From: an uncultured Pseudoalteromonas sp.
Lineage (GTDB): Bacteria; Pseudomonadota; Gammaproteobacteria; Enterobacterales; Alteromonadaceae
Assembly (NCBI GenBank): GCA_947493455.1
Contig: CANLRB010000001.1
Location: 1 to 64,000 of the forward strand
Direction of reading: 5' to 3'
DNA length: 64,000 nucleotides
In this document: positions 20,201 through 25,046 of the stretch, one piece after another
Layout of the letters: every line of letters starts with the position of its first letter
Numbering within the stretch: the first letter of the stretch is position 1
The notes under the pieces: model-generated
Told to the model about the DNA's origin: nothing
Databases searched by the model: none
What the model saw: only the letters and a program-made list of their open reading frames with translations
Program-made: the position numbers and the translations under genes

Positions 20201-21398
20201 CACCGGGGTTCGCATCAAAGTCAGAGCCTGTGACAACCAAGTTACCATTTGAGGAATCATAAGTAACACCGGTAATGGTTGGCCCCGAGCTCGGCGGGGT
20301 TGGGTTAGAATAGGTAATATTTTTAAAGGTTAAACTAGAAAAATTGTTACCATTTACGCAACAGCCATTAATAACGAAGTTAAAATCAATTTGTGCAACA
20401 CCTAATACTGGCGACGTCGTATTATTATCAAACAAGGAGAAAATATCGGTATCTGCATTTTGAGCAAGGAATTTATTGCTGTTTAAGGTCATGGTTTGCA
20501 AAGTAGAACCGCCGCCATCTTTAAACGCAATTGTCGATGTGCTATCGATAGTAATGCCATTTACATTGAATGCGTACAGTATTAATGCATCTATATCCAA
20601 CGTACCCGCATCAACACCATCCGTTTTAATGACTAGTGTTTTACTAGTAGCAACAGTATTGTTGTAAAACATGTCACCGCTGTCTGGCGTAAAGTCATTA
20701 CTGACGACGAGGTTTGCATCTGTTAAACTTTTAAATCCTGAACCACCAGAGTCACTAAAACCAAGCCCCGCATAGGTCACTGTTGGCAGTGTAAATTGAT
20801 AGTTATCTAACACGTGCGGCAAAACTGGGAGGGTCGAATCAATGTCACCGACTTGATACTCTAGCTGCCAATTTGCTTTTTTTAGTTCACTGCCAGTAAT
20901 ATCTTTCGATGCAGCAACATGGCGCTCGGTTTTTTCTGCAATAAAATCGACAAAACGTTGTCCAGTAACGCTTTTTGCAACATCGCAACCATAGATTAGA
21001 ATATCACCACTGGGTTTGATTGCACTCTTGAATGAGTCAATTAGAGAAGGGTTATTTAGAAAAGCACTTTCGGTTAATGGCGTTTGGCCTAATGAAACTT
21101 CGCCATTTTTACCATGCGAAATAATATGTAGCGCATCGAGTTGGTTGTGCCTTTCTAAAATAGCTTGCAATTCATCAATTGAGTCATTAAAACTCGACAG
21201 TTCAACCACAGTCGTGCCGGAGTGTGTTGTTCGATAAAAGTCAGCTTTGTTTTCTATATCACTCGCGATAATTATCAGCTCTGTACGGTCTCGCTGTTTT
21301 TCTTGGTATTTCACACCTGAAGCCGCGTGACTAAAAAGCCCAAAACTACACACCACGATGAGTGTGCAGAGTATATTATTGAACAACTTAATACTCAT
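5232..21398 (-). CDS. Giant exported surface protein: DUF4347, 19 long repeats, Calx-beta and cadherin-like domains
   Basis: This encodes 5388 residues. The start ATG follows a good AGGTTAGG site. In order it shows: a signal peptide (residues 1-26); a DUF4347 domain (about 39-200, with LHIISHGKNG and ILIYGCDVA); a spacer; 19 tandem repeats of about 124 residues (about 373-2723) with consensus SATYDxxTGxLVVTGTxF...ND(I/V)D and YNLAAADNW; 10 Calx-beta domains (about 2723-3838, TITDDETVGVTLSV type); nine cadherin-like/tandem-95 domains (about 3838-4686, NEDSSLLIDVLANDSDID type); an HYR-like, a Calx-like and a PKD-like segment; a DSDGDGIPDN calcium-binding stretch; two more cadherin-like domains; and a C-terminal basic-Ser-hydrophobic-basic tail (KRKKSSSMQFG...ARRHYR). 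The many Asp-rich loops imply calcium-stiffened extracellular rods. The likely role is adhesin or biofilm/S-layer-like surface protein. The tail resembles GlyGly-CTERM-type sorting signals but lacks Gly-Gly. It is co-directional with the upstream collar-protein operon. Confidence 0.9.
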   Translation of the reverse strand: MSIKLFNNILCTLIVVCSFGLFSHAASGVKYQEKQRDRTELIIIASDIENKADFYRTTHSGTTVVELSSFNDSIDELQAILERHNQLDALHIISHGKNGEVSLGQTPLTESAFLNNPSLIDSFKSAIKPSGDILIYGCDVAKSVTGQRFVDFIAEKTERHVAASKDITGSELKKANWQLEYQVGDIDSTLPVLPHVLDNYQFTLPTVTYAGLGFSDSGGSGFKSLTDANLVVSNDFTPDSGDMFYNNTVATSKTLVIKTDGVDAGTLDIDALILYAFNVNGITIDSTSTIAFKDGGGSTLQTMTLNSNKFLAQNADTDIFSLFDNNTTSPVLGVAQIDFNFVINGCCVNGNNFSSLTFKNITYSNPTPPSSGPTITGVTYDSSNGNLVVTGSDFDANPGGANDITVNKLTITGEGGGGSAYTLTSGINIERDSANQFTVPISGIDKLRVDALLNKNSTTADDGTTYNLAAADDFVANVTAGDTAIATNAIIVSNYANPSITSSTYDATTGALVVTGTGFSSINGSNNDVVTTTLTLTGEGGSTYTLTSSNVDVTSATQFTLTLNATDRMNVNGLLNKNGANAEGGQAYNLAAADNWMAGGPANVNIADSAATVNVSNVTSPAITSATYNHGTGVLTVTGTNFVALSGGANDVDVSTLTLLGEGGNAHALTSTDVEITSATSFTVTLNAADKLVINGLLNKNGTQADDGATNYNLNAADNYLPAVAASTNIADATNAVTVSNVVAPTISSATYNAGTGTLVVSGTGFARKFGATNDIDVSLLALTGENGNSYTLTTSDVELTSETQFTITLNANDRLEINGLLNNNGTASGNGTTYNLAGTEDWQAGAATNAIIADLTLNGITVSNVQIPTVSSATYDFSTGQLVVTGTNFVKKPGVTNDVDVTKIELKGLGSGTRTLTTTNVEITSATSFSITLNSGDKTAVNALLDTNGTQASDTVVYNLNAAEDWLTGAAAAASIADTVGNGITVSNVAVPAITSATYDSSTGNLVVTGTDFEAKSGALNDITVSNLTITGQGGGTYTLTSSDVEITSASQFTVSLNSTDRLSIDALLNKNGLSSDGGTTYNLAAADDFVANVTAGNTADLTSNAITVSNFSNPTITSATYDASTGALVVTGTGFSSVVGSNNDVVATTFTLTGDSGATYTLTSSNVDVTSQTEFTLTLNATDLVNVNGLLDKDGLSASSGQAYNLAAADNWLAGGPSTVDIADNAATVTVSNVIAPTLTSATYDASTGVLVVTGTNFVAFPGAANDVDVSQLSIRGEDGAYVLTSPDVEVSNTTSFTITLSAADKIIANGIFNKDGVQADDLNVYNLAAGEDYLLAVAPASNIQDLTNAVTVSNVSIPTITSATYNAGTGSFVVTGTGFARRLGLTNDIDVSWLTLTGEGGNSYSLTSPDVELDSETQFTVTLNASDTLEVNGLLNKDGVTSGDNTTYNLAGGENWQGGAALSATIADLTGNGITVSNTQIPTVTSATYDFATGQLVVTGTNFVKKSGTTNDIDVTKLTLTGLGGGTRTLTTTSVEITNSTSFAVTLNSADKTAVNAILDNDGTQASDATPYNLNAAEDWLAGAAASSNIVDATGNGITVSNVPVPTITSATYDFTTGALTVTGTDFEAKSGAANDVDVSLFTITGEGGASYTLTTSTDVEITNATSFTVTLTGTDLLAVNGLLNKNGLTADGGTTYNLAVADNFIANVTAGNTADLTGNGITVSNYAQPTITSSAYDTATGMLVVTGTHFVSLTGGNNDIDVSLLTVFGNGGSSYSLTSSDVDITNATSFTVTLNATDRVNVNGLLNKDGLSADDSTTYNLAAADNWLPGAPSTLDISDLTLNGITVSNTTAPTITSATYDATTGVVVVTGTRFVALPGATNDIDLSLLTFTGDAGATYTLMANTDVEVSSESSFTFTLASDDKLHVDGLLNKNGVTSDVSGTTYNLSAADNWMPGAAASTDITDASNGVTVSNVTVPTITSASYDFTTGTLVVTGSQFRKSAGTNNDVDVSLLLLLGQGSNSYSLTSGDVEVSSATEFTVVLSDTDKINVNGLLNKNGVNAEDTTTYNLSAADNWMPSALQTTNISDATNSVTVSNTVAPAITSVSYDRSTGVVTITGTNFVKLFGSNNDVDLSLLTFTGENGATYTLTTAVDVEITSSTSFSFTLTGADLNAVNALMTANGVTADSGATYNLAAADNWMTGTAASTNIADLTSNGITVSNVPSPSITSATYDATNGILVVTGNDFVATSGATNDVNVTKLSITGEAGLSHTLTTANVEIDSSTQFTVTLNMADKLIVNGLLNATGLTSDDATAYNLSAADDFITAIGADDTSDVTNGITVSNISGPSITSATYDYANGLLTLTGVGFVNNIGATNDIDVSLVTITGENNQSYTLNVTADVDVTSDTSAQITLAGSDRTNVNGLLNNDGSQSDDSATLYNLAVADDWLFAGPSSVDISDATAGVTVSNMTLPSVTSVTYDALTGIFVLTGSQFANFPGVTNDIDVSQLSFIGEQGASFTLDSTLDIEISSITSATITLSDADKTHINGLFNKDGTQSDSSSTSYVMNGADNWAPAAAPSASTLFSNIPVTVSNVMAPAIISATYNGVTGEFIVTGTEFSRLPGTTNDIDLTKISITGNGARTYTILSGTADITSATSFSFTVSGTEKDSIDTLLNKNGAESIDNTTYNISFADDWSLSAAPSADIADTTNAVTVTNSAKPDVLLSANGSTIAESGIVVTFTATLSAPTTNDVVVNLGFTGTATQVADYAVSSSTITILAGQTSANTTITSVDDNAVEVTETVIVDITSIDNDFANESTPQQSTISIVDNDTAVVSLSVGSSNIAEAAGTATLTATLDQVSYETVVVNLSYSGSAVLNSDYSFSSNTISIPAGQISGTATVTAIQDSLVEGGETVIVDIDSITGVSAVENGSQQQTITITDDEMVSLTLSASSNTIAEAGGVSTLTVMLSEPTYENVVVSLGISGNATSGSDYTAPASSVTITAGQTTATTTITATQDSLVEGPESVIIDVTGVTGGAANESGTQQQTVIITDDETVGVTLSVNSSSISEASGTATLTATLSEATYEDVIVNIGFSGTAINGTDYTASSASITITAGQTSATTVVTPSQDSLVEGPETVIVDITGVTGGAASETGTQQQTVTITDDETVGVTLSVNNSSISEASGTATLTATLSEATYEDVIVNIGFGGTAINGTDYTTSATNITITAGQTSATAMITASQDSLIEGPETVIADITGVTGGAANETGTQQQTVTIDDDETVGVTLSVNSSSISEASGTATLTATLSEASYEDVIVNIGFSGTAINGTDYTASATNITITAGQTSATTMVTASQDSLVEGPETVIIDITGVTGGAASEIGSQQQTVTIDDDETVSVSLSTDRTEITEANGSTIVSATLSEATFEDVVVNLDFVGTATKGVDYSAPASSLTIAAGQTTATTTIIASQDSQIEGAETIVIDISAVNGGAATENGNQQRNVVINDDDTVSVSLDISRDDMAEAGGSSTLSATLSNATTEDVVVNLGFSGTAARGVDYVTPNTSLTIAAGQTSASMTLTASQDSLVEGPETVVVDITNITGGNATESGTQQKTITINDDETVAVSLSASSVEIAEEAGTSTLTLTLSEVTFEDVVVNLAVSGTAVSGTDYTLTNANVTIIAGQTSATTTITANQDTVLEGPETVIVDIADVTGGAANETDTQQQTITLIDDELVSVSLSASGDEIAEEAGTSSVTVTLSEATFEDVVVSLGISGTAINGADYAEINTNLAIKAGQTSATVTLVALQDNTEEGSETIVIDIDSVSGARAMTPQQVTISIIDDDNETAPDNAALDEDSSTLIDVLLNDVGPGSTLNPASVTITVAAMNGSTSVNTANGVITYTPQDNFNGVDSFAYQVTDLAGNTSKDTLVTLTVNPVNDAPFAANDMVSLNEDSSLLIDVLANDSDIDNSLDIDTDSVTIVTSPANGEVSITEGKVNYVPAMNFNGSDSFTYQISDKAGDTSNLAVVSINVIGLNDAPLTTADSAALDEDTTVVIDVLSNDTDIDGQIDIASVDIVAEPKNGQVSVDLDGRVTYLPSKDFFGTDSFTYTVKDDLGATSDEALVSLTVASVNDAPVSQDDTVIILEDAPHGINVLGNDNDVDGTIENVYVISQPENGIARVDQATKQIVYTPNSNFNGFDTFTYQTDDNEGIRSNIATVTLTIEPVNDEPLANDDSAETNEDQAQTVNILANDTDIDGQLDETSVQIVMMPVNGSVSVQSDGSVVYTPNANFNGNDSFVYSVSDDQGATDTASVTIRVTAVNDAPTAQGQSITTSEDTQLQIMLNGSDIDNNELTFEIVSSPSNGELVGTAPNLTYVPNDDFYGIDRFTFIVSDGELSSEPATIQITVGGENDAPIANDGTLELDEDTTKSVELTAVDLESDELTFTLISNPSNGVLTGDAPNLSYTPSQNFNGSDSFTFSVSDGELTSNTATVSINVMPVNDAPETFSSSVATSEDTAVAVTLSGADIDGDALGFSIVAAPTRGQLSGQAPNLVYTPNANSNGSDSFTFEAFDGELNSELATVSISVAPVNDAPIAINDAVSRTNWQSFTIDVLANDTDVDGDILSVIGATSTIGTVAIIANGLAYQPIDGFIGESVIEYQISDQSGATASALVTVNFNIEDDGLPTITPPADITTNATGLFTRVELGVASAVDASGNAIAVQLERASNYFKPGITSVRWRATDSEGRTAVATQRVSVAPQISFEKDQTVREGSAVSIDLFLNGLSPVYPLEIPYSVSGSADLDDHTLRDGSVIINSGQHARITFSTLIDDAIDDDETILIELDSSLNLGSKASHRIVVDEDNIAPTVSIVANQAGEQRIIVNQQDGTVVVSSSVMHPDTNTEFGFMWNNTENVLLDLDSDDSTFTFDPSEIALGIYHIDLVVTNLDEPALQSSDQITLKLETTPTELGEGDSDGDGIPDNIEGLGDADNDGIPNYLDSINECNVMIATRDSDSDFLVEGDPGVCIRLGDSALVGNSGGVRIVSTQIVDSDAVNSGGLFDFIATGLPIAGQAYNVVLPQSQPIPANAIYRKLSLTGTWQNFVETSSDQLQSAMGSMGYCPPPQDASWTPGLTEGDWCVQLTITDGGPNDADGKANNMIVDPGGVGVMSTGNSQPMLTNDEAQTRTNVAITIDVLSNDSDSDGDILVVSSASALLGMVTIVDNMLYYEPQPGHFGSDTLTYGVSDGQGGTSAAQVAVTIVPNQMPVAVDDSATTQTGVSVTIAVLSNDSDPENDALTISSATASNGSVEINNDNTLTYIPNAGFSGSDTINYQVQDEFGATAQAIVTVTVTTPPVVEPPKRKKSSSMQFGLLLLMMLAIARRHYRLACIRK
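7340..9885 (-). repeat. Nine tandem cadherin-like (tandem-95) repeats
   Basis: The units share NEDxxxxIDVLxNDxDIDG, YxPxxNFNGxDSFTYxVSD and a V(N)DAP linker, about 280 bp apart. They are more diverged from each other than the Calx-beta units. Two further units of the same type lie near 5350-5920, close to the C-terminus. Confidence 0.8.
9885..13230 (-). repeat. Ten tandem Calx-beta repeats, about 335 bp each
   Basis: Each unit carries an (I/M)(A/S/T)EA(G/S)G start, GTAxxGxDY and a QDSxVEGPETVIVDI segment ending in Q(Q)TxTIxDDE. Units 4-6 (about 11170-12260) are nearly identical at DNA level, for example the repeated blocks around 11490-11560, 11825-11895 and 12160-12230. That points to recent expansion or gene conversion. 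Confidence 0.85.
13230..20290 (-). repeat. 19 tandem repeats of about 372 bp inside the giant gene, with a five-unit higher order
   Basis: The units begin at TSATYD-like segments near 20275, 19890, 19520, 19150, 18780, 18415, 18035 and onward to about 13585. Insert loops recur every fifth unit: DFDANPG/DFEAKSG/DFEAKSG (units 1, 6, 11), GFSSINGSNND/GFSSVVGSNND (2, 7), GFARKFG/GFARRLG (4, 9) and FVKKPGVTND/FVKKSGTTND plus LGxGTRTLTTT (5, 10). Spacing of like units is about 1.85 kb (20275 to 18415 to 16565). This indicates block duplication of five units followed by divergence. Confidence 0.85.
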
Positions 21399-21443
21399 AT
21401 CCTAACCTTTTTGTATTTATATACAAATCCTGTTCTAACAGCT

Positions 21444-21470
21444 AAAGCCCCATAAAATTGGAGCTTTTTT
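21444..21470 (-). terminator. Hairpin between the collar-protein genes and the giant gene
   Basis: The arms AAGCCCC and GGAGCTT pair around an 8-base loop with one mismatch. The + strand side has a six-T run; the minus-strand side has only TTTAGC. As a minus-strand terminator after the collar genes it is weak and may allow read-through into the giant gene. Confidence 0.45.
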
Positions 21471-21522
21471 ATCATAGTTCAAATTGTTAGTTTCTCAAAT
21501 TCAGAAACAAATAATTAACTTA

Positions 21523-22131
21523 CTAACTTCGTGGCGGATAAACACCTACATTTGCCATACAATAATTAAGTGTCAGCACAGGCTGGATTATGCTAAAGCT
21601 TTGGCTATTACCTGTTAAGCCAACTGTCACCGCACCGGTACCCGCGGTGGTCGTCACACCACCTAGTTCGACCGGGTTGTCGCCCAAAGTACTGCGATAA
21701 ATAGCCACCCCTGCATTTCTACCGCCATCATTTCTAGCTAAATAACTGCCCTGTGCCGGCGTATCTTCGGTGGCACCGGCGGTCGACACCTCTACCGTTA
21801 CGTTTGGATTACTCGTCGGTATAAACGTCGCGCCATGATTATGGCTAGGCATTTCCAAAATAGATAATGTGTGCGTCTCAAATCCTGCCGCAGTGCCCAT
21901 ACGCCAATCGAAATGACTACCTGGATGGCGGCCTTTACTCATTGCGGCGCGCCCACGCAAATCGGGTAAAGCAAATGTAGTACGCCCATCCCCCCCAAAT
22001 TGCGTTCCTAACAATGAAAACAACGTCGAATTAGTTGAGATAGGTAATAATGCCCCTGCACATGTAAACCAACCGCGTGGATTAAAATTAAAACCAAATA
22101 ATCTTACTTCACCAATAAATGGATCTGACAT
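21523..22131 (-). CDS. Tail-collar domain protein (MdpB/microcystin-dependent protein family), copy 2
   Basis: This encodes 202 residues. It begins with the family hallmark MSDPFIGEVRLFGFNFNPRG followed by W-CAG-LLPIS, then LFSLLGTQFGGDGRTTFALPDLRGR, the phage tail collar domain core. A Gly/Thr-rich middle precedes the C-terminal QPVLTLNYCMANVGVYPPRS. It has a good AAGGA site. No signal peptide is seen. These stand-alone collar proteins occur in bacteria outside prophages and are thought to sit in surface or fibre structures; function is poorly known. It is the last gene of a five-gene minus-strand set and lies 124 bases upstream of the giant adhesin gene. No other phage structural genes are nearby, so a prophage remnant is unlikely. 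Confidence 0.85.
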   Translation of the reverse strand: MSDPFIGEVRLFGFNFNPRGWFTCAGALLPISTNSTLFSLLGTQFGGDGRTTFALPDLRGRAAMSKGRHPGSHFDWRMGTAAGFETHTLSILEMPSHNHGATFIPTSNPNVTVEVSTAGATEDTPAQGSYLARNDGGRNAGVAIYRSTLGDNPVELGGVTTTAGTGAVTVGLTGNSQSFSIIQPVLTLNYCMANVGVYPPRS

Positions 22132-22189
22132 AACTGTGTCCTTCTAAAATATTTTTTCTCACATCGAATGACTTTTAATTGCATTTCAC

Positions 22190-22786
22190 TTAGCTTCGTG
22201 ACGGAAAAAGCCCATATTGTGCAATACAATAATTCAACACTTGACTTGGTTGTAATAAACCAAAACTGTTGTTCGCGCCCTGTTTATCAATGGTTACATT
22301 GCCATTTATACTGCCGCTTTCGACTACACCGCCAAGCAGAACTGGCGCATCGCCTTTATCTGGCCTAAAAAACGCTTCGCCAGTTTCAGGTCCAGCCAAC
22401 ACGTAGCCGTTTTTGGGTACATCCGCATCTGCGTGTTGCGTTGAGGCTTGAATCGTTGTATTAAAATTAAACGAAGTGATTGACCCTGTATGGTTGTGTT
22501 GTGGAAGGTTTTGTTCTGATAATGTTTGCGACTCTTGGCCGCCTTGATCTCCCACGTTCCAATGATGTGACGTCCCGACTCGAGTACCTTGGCTTATCGC
22601 CATTTTGCCGCGTAGGTCAGGAATACCAAATGTTGTTCGTCCATCGCCACCAAACTGTGTTCCCAATAACGAAAACATGGCTTGGTTAGAGCTAATTGCA
22701 AGTAACTGCCCAGTACAAGGCAACCACTTTTCAGGTGTAAAATTAAACCCGTATAGGTCAACTTCACCAATAAATGGCTCTGCCAT
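22190..22786 (-). CDS. Tail-collar domain protein (MdpB/microcystin-dependent protein family), copy 1
   Basis: This encodes 198 residues and is a paralogue of the next gene downstream: MAEPFIGEVDLYGFNFTPEK, then W-PCTGQLLAIS, LFSLLGTQFGGDGRTTFGIPDLRGK and a C-terminal QPSQVLNYCIAQYGLFPSRS. The two copies share both ends and differ in the central loop region that normally decorates collar/fibre tips. A strong AAGGAG site lies 6 bases before the ATG, and the gene starts 17 bases after the formyltransferase-like gene. The pair probably forms a mixed assembly or two subunits of one structure (inference). Confidence 0.85.
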   Translation of the reverse strand: MAEPFIGEVDLYGFNFTPEKWLPCTGQLLAISSNQAMFSLLGTQFGGDGRTTFGIPDLRGKMAISQGTRVGTSHHWNVGDQGGQESQTLSEQNLPQHNHTGSITSFNFNTTIQASTQHADADVPKNGYVLAGPETGEAFFRPDKGDAPVLLGGVVESGSINGNVTIDKQGANNSFGLLQPSQVLNYCIAQYGLFPSRS

Positions 22787-22803
22787 ATTGTTCTCCTTGT
22801 ATT

Positions 22804-23754
22804 CTATTGTTCCCGTTTAATACTTAGGTCAAACGCCATGCCGGCATCAATGCCAAAACGGTCAAAAAAGTTAATACCACTAAAAATGCCATCGGCATTA
22901 GACAAAATGTCAATGCGAATAGCGCCATCGTGTGTTGCTACGATTACTCCCTCTGGCTCTCCCACATGGCATACAGTACCGGCGGGAACGCCAAAGGTTG
23001 AATGCGAAACAGGCGTGGCTTGAAACAAGCCCAATTCGGTGTTGGCTAGCGACACCCGACAGCCACCAAATTGAGCATTGCTCGCCCTTGCTAACTGGCT
23101 AATTTGTTGTGCCGACATGGTTTTCCAATCGACCACAAAGTCACCTTCTGATAATACTTTCAAGTCTTGCACTGGGTGTGATGGCTCTGTGCTAGGCCGG
23201 TTTACGCCACTGATTTTCCGTGACCAAGAATCAACAAGTTGCGGTATTGCTTGTGCAAGTTTGTTTTCTAAACTTTGTAATGTTTCAAGTACATGTAATT
23301 CAATGTTGAGCCCGCATATTTTGTCGTGCATTCCATTTTTTACATCAAGCCGTTCAATCACTAATTCAGTGGTATTACTGCCATCACGAATTAGGCAAAA
23401 TAAACTGTGTGAATTAATATATTGCGCGTTTGGGGTCGTAAAAAAGGAATGTATTTCAAGGCCTTTTATACTTTGGCTAAGTACATGCACATCAAACGAA
23501 AAATTAAGGCCATAGTTTGGTTGCCACCCCTCAATATCCGATTGCCACTGCTTATCGTCAAAAAATGTAAAAGCAATGTTCATCTGACCAAGCCACTGCA
23601 CCAACTGTTGAAAGTAAGGCTCTTGCTGTGCTGGCACCACAACGCCACAAAGCTGTCCGGTATGGTGTAAATATTGAATTGTTGACACCGCTAAATTATC
23701 ACCAGCAAATACCACAATACGAAGTTTCTGCCCGCTGTTTTCAGTTACACTCAC
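22804..23754 (-). CDS. Formyltransferase-fold protein with degenerate active site
   Basis: The frame is open from 23787, but the GTG at 23754 was chosen. It overlaps the upstream stop as GTGA and is preceded by a strong GGGGAGA site, giving 316 residues. The N-terminus (RIVVFAGDNLAVSTIQYLHHTGQLCGVVVP) is that of the methionyl-tRNA/GART-like formyltransferase N-domain. The C-terminal half (GDFVVDWKTMSAQQISQLARA, then GVPAGTVCHV and GAIRIDIL) matches the Fmt C-domain. The usual catalytic N-x-H and SLLPxxRG loop is replaced by LEIHSFFTTPNAQYINSHS, keeping a His but not the Asn, so true fMet-tRNA activity is doubtful. It is sandwiched between a methyltransferase and collar proteins, suggesting a role in modifying a partner protein or sugar. 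The substrate is unknown. Confidence 0.75.
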   Translation of the reverse strand: MSVTENSGQKLRIVVFAGDNLAVSTIQYLHHTGQLCGVVVPAQQEPYFQQLVQWLGQMNIAFTFFDDKQWQSDIEGWQPNYGLNFSFDVHVLSQSIKGLEIHSFFTTPNAQYINSHSLFCLIRDGSNTTELVIERLDVKNGMHDKICGLNIELHVLETLQSLENKLAQAIPQLVDSWSRKISGVNRPSTEPSHPVQDLKVLSEGDFVVDWKTMSAQQISQLARASNAQFGGCRVSLANTELGLFQATPVSHSTFGVPAGTVCHVGEPEGVIVATHDGAIRIDILSNADGIFSGINFFDRFGIDAGMAFDLSIKREQ

Positions 23755-25046
23755 GAGTCTCTCCCCTGAGCAGCAGACTCGCTCCAAGTTGCCAAAAAAC
23801 CGGGCAACCCATTAAGACGGTAGTAAAATTTAATATCATCACCCGTTTTAACTAAGAGATCACCATCACGCGGTTCACGTGGTGTAAAGTTAATGCAGAC
23901 TTGTTGTTCAGGTAAAGGGTGAGTTATGCCGGAGTCATATTCGTAAATTTTCTCGTTTTCATACACATTTACCTGTGTGCATAGCAATAAGGTTTGCTCC
24001 CCTTGATGCTCATCAATGTGCGGGATCGATACTTGGCCACATTCAATTAAGCGTGTATGCTTATCAAGAACCCGCTCTCCTAACGACAAAACACTGTGCT
24101 TGGTTAGTTCAAGAATATCGCCTAGCACGACTCGCTGAACTAAAATATCAGCTTGTGTATTGTGATAAGATACGCACTCGGCTTCTCGCCATTGCTCTAC
24201 AAACTCACTCTGGGCACAATTTAATTGAGCCGAAATGGTCACTTTTTGCGGCAACATCTCACCTGTATCAGTTAAGCTACGACAAAAATGACGGGCCAAT
24301 AAAAAATGGCCTTCGCGACTAAAACCATGCTGCATTGCTTCGAGTACAAGTAAATCGAATTGGTTGTCTCTAAGCGGATACAAAGTCGCATCAATACATG
24401 CGATGTTTTCAATATAATCACCAATGCGCCATTCGCGTATCAACGCTTGTAAGCTGGCAATCGCACCTGGCTGAATATCAATCAGCGTTATGCGCAACTG
24501 CGATGAACAATACAAGTTTTGACTTTGATAGTGCGCAATTAATGGCAGTAACAAGGGAGCAAATGGTCCACAAGCAGGGTATACAATGCTAATACTGGAC
24601 TGGTTTTCTAGTTGCGACTTAATCGCTTTATCAATGCCTCTGATAAATGCATGTACCCGCATATCATCGAGCTGTGTCGTTACACAATGATCTGGCGATA
24701 GTATAAGCCCTGAATGACTTATAAATTGACGACTCAATAAAGCAGGGTCAATATCAAGCGCATCATAAACACGCTTTTGCTGGAAATAGAGTTCACTCAG
24801 TTTTTCATGCAATAAAGTGCGGTTTACAGTCGCGTTATCAAGAATATAGTCAACTGTATTCGTGGTCGCACTCGACAAATCCATCTCACTCGACTGCAAG
24901 CGAGTTTCGCTTGTTTTTACAACATTTGTGCTCGGCGCAAGTTGTTTTCGCAATAGCTCATTCAGCATGCCAGTTTGCAACTTACAATCAACTTGATTGG
25001 CATACATATCCGCCACAGTGTCGTGTTCCATTTCTTTTTGCATCAT
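23751..25046 (-). CDS. SAM-dependent methyltransferase, PRMT-like
   Basis: This encodes 431 residues. A class I SAM-binding fold is visible about midway: motif I-like VYPACGPFAPLLLPLI, post-I acidic LIDIQPGAIASL, an ENIACIDATLYPL segment, then LLVLEAMQHGFSREG in the place of the PRMT double-E loop, followed by EMLPQKVTISA as in the start of PRMT beta-barrels. The N-terminal 130 residues are helical and not recognised. It overlaps the GNAT gene upstream by 4 bases (ATGA) and the formyltransferase-like gene downstream by 4 bases (GTGA), so the three are translationally coupled. Protein arginine methylation is possible but unproven; only one Glu of the double-E pair is clear. Confidence 0.75.
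   Translation of the reverse strand: MMQKEMEHDTVADMYANQVDCKLQTGMLNELLRKQLAPSTNVVKTSETRLQSSEMDLSSATTNTVDYILDNATVNRTLLHEKLSELYFQQKRVYDALDIDPALLSRQFISHSGLILSPDHCVTTQLDDMRVHAFIRGIDKAIKSQLENQSSISIVYPACGPFAPLLLPLIAHYQSQNLYCSSQLRITLIDIQPGAIASLQALIREWRIGDYIENIACIDATLYPLRDNQFDLLVLEAMQHGFSREGHFLLARHFCRSLTDTGEMLPQKVTISAQLNCAQSEFVEQWREAECVSYHNTQADILVQRVVLGDILELTKHSVLSLGERVLDKHTRLIECGQVSIPHIDEHQGEQTLLLCTQVNVYENEKIYEYDSGITHPLPEQQVCINFTPREPRDGDLLVKTGDDIKFYYRLNGLPGFLATWSESAAQGRDS

Noticed and set aside
9885-20290. Regular repeats suggestive of a CRISPR array or satellite
   Set aside because: The units are 335-372 bp, coding in one frame, and diverged; no short repeat-spacer pattern is present.
9682-20667. 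Many long plus-strand open frames opposite the giant gene (for example 17836-18285)
   Set aside because: They repeat with the period of the opposite-strand repeats, lack ribosome binding sites and families, and arise from the low-stop composition of the Thr/Ser/Val-rich coding strand.
21523-22786. Two phage tail-collar proteins as a prophage remnant
   Set aside because: No capsid, terminase, integrase or other tail genes surround them; stand-alone collar proteins of this type are common in bacteria and here follow enzyme genes in one operon.
23755-23787. Longer start for the formyltransferase-like gene
   Set aside because: The ATG at 23787 lies within the methyltransferase gene with no ribosome binding site, whereas GTG at 23754 has GGGGAGA and a GTGA overlap.
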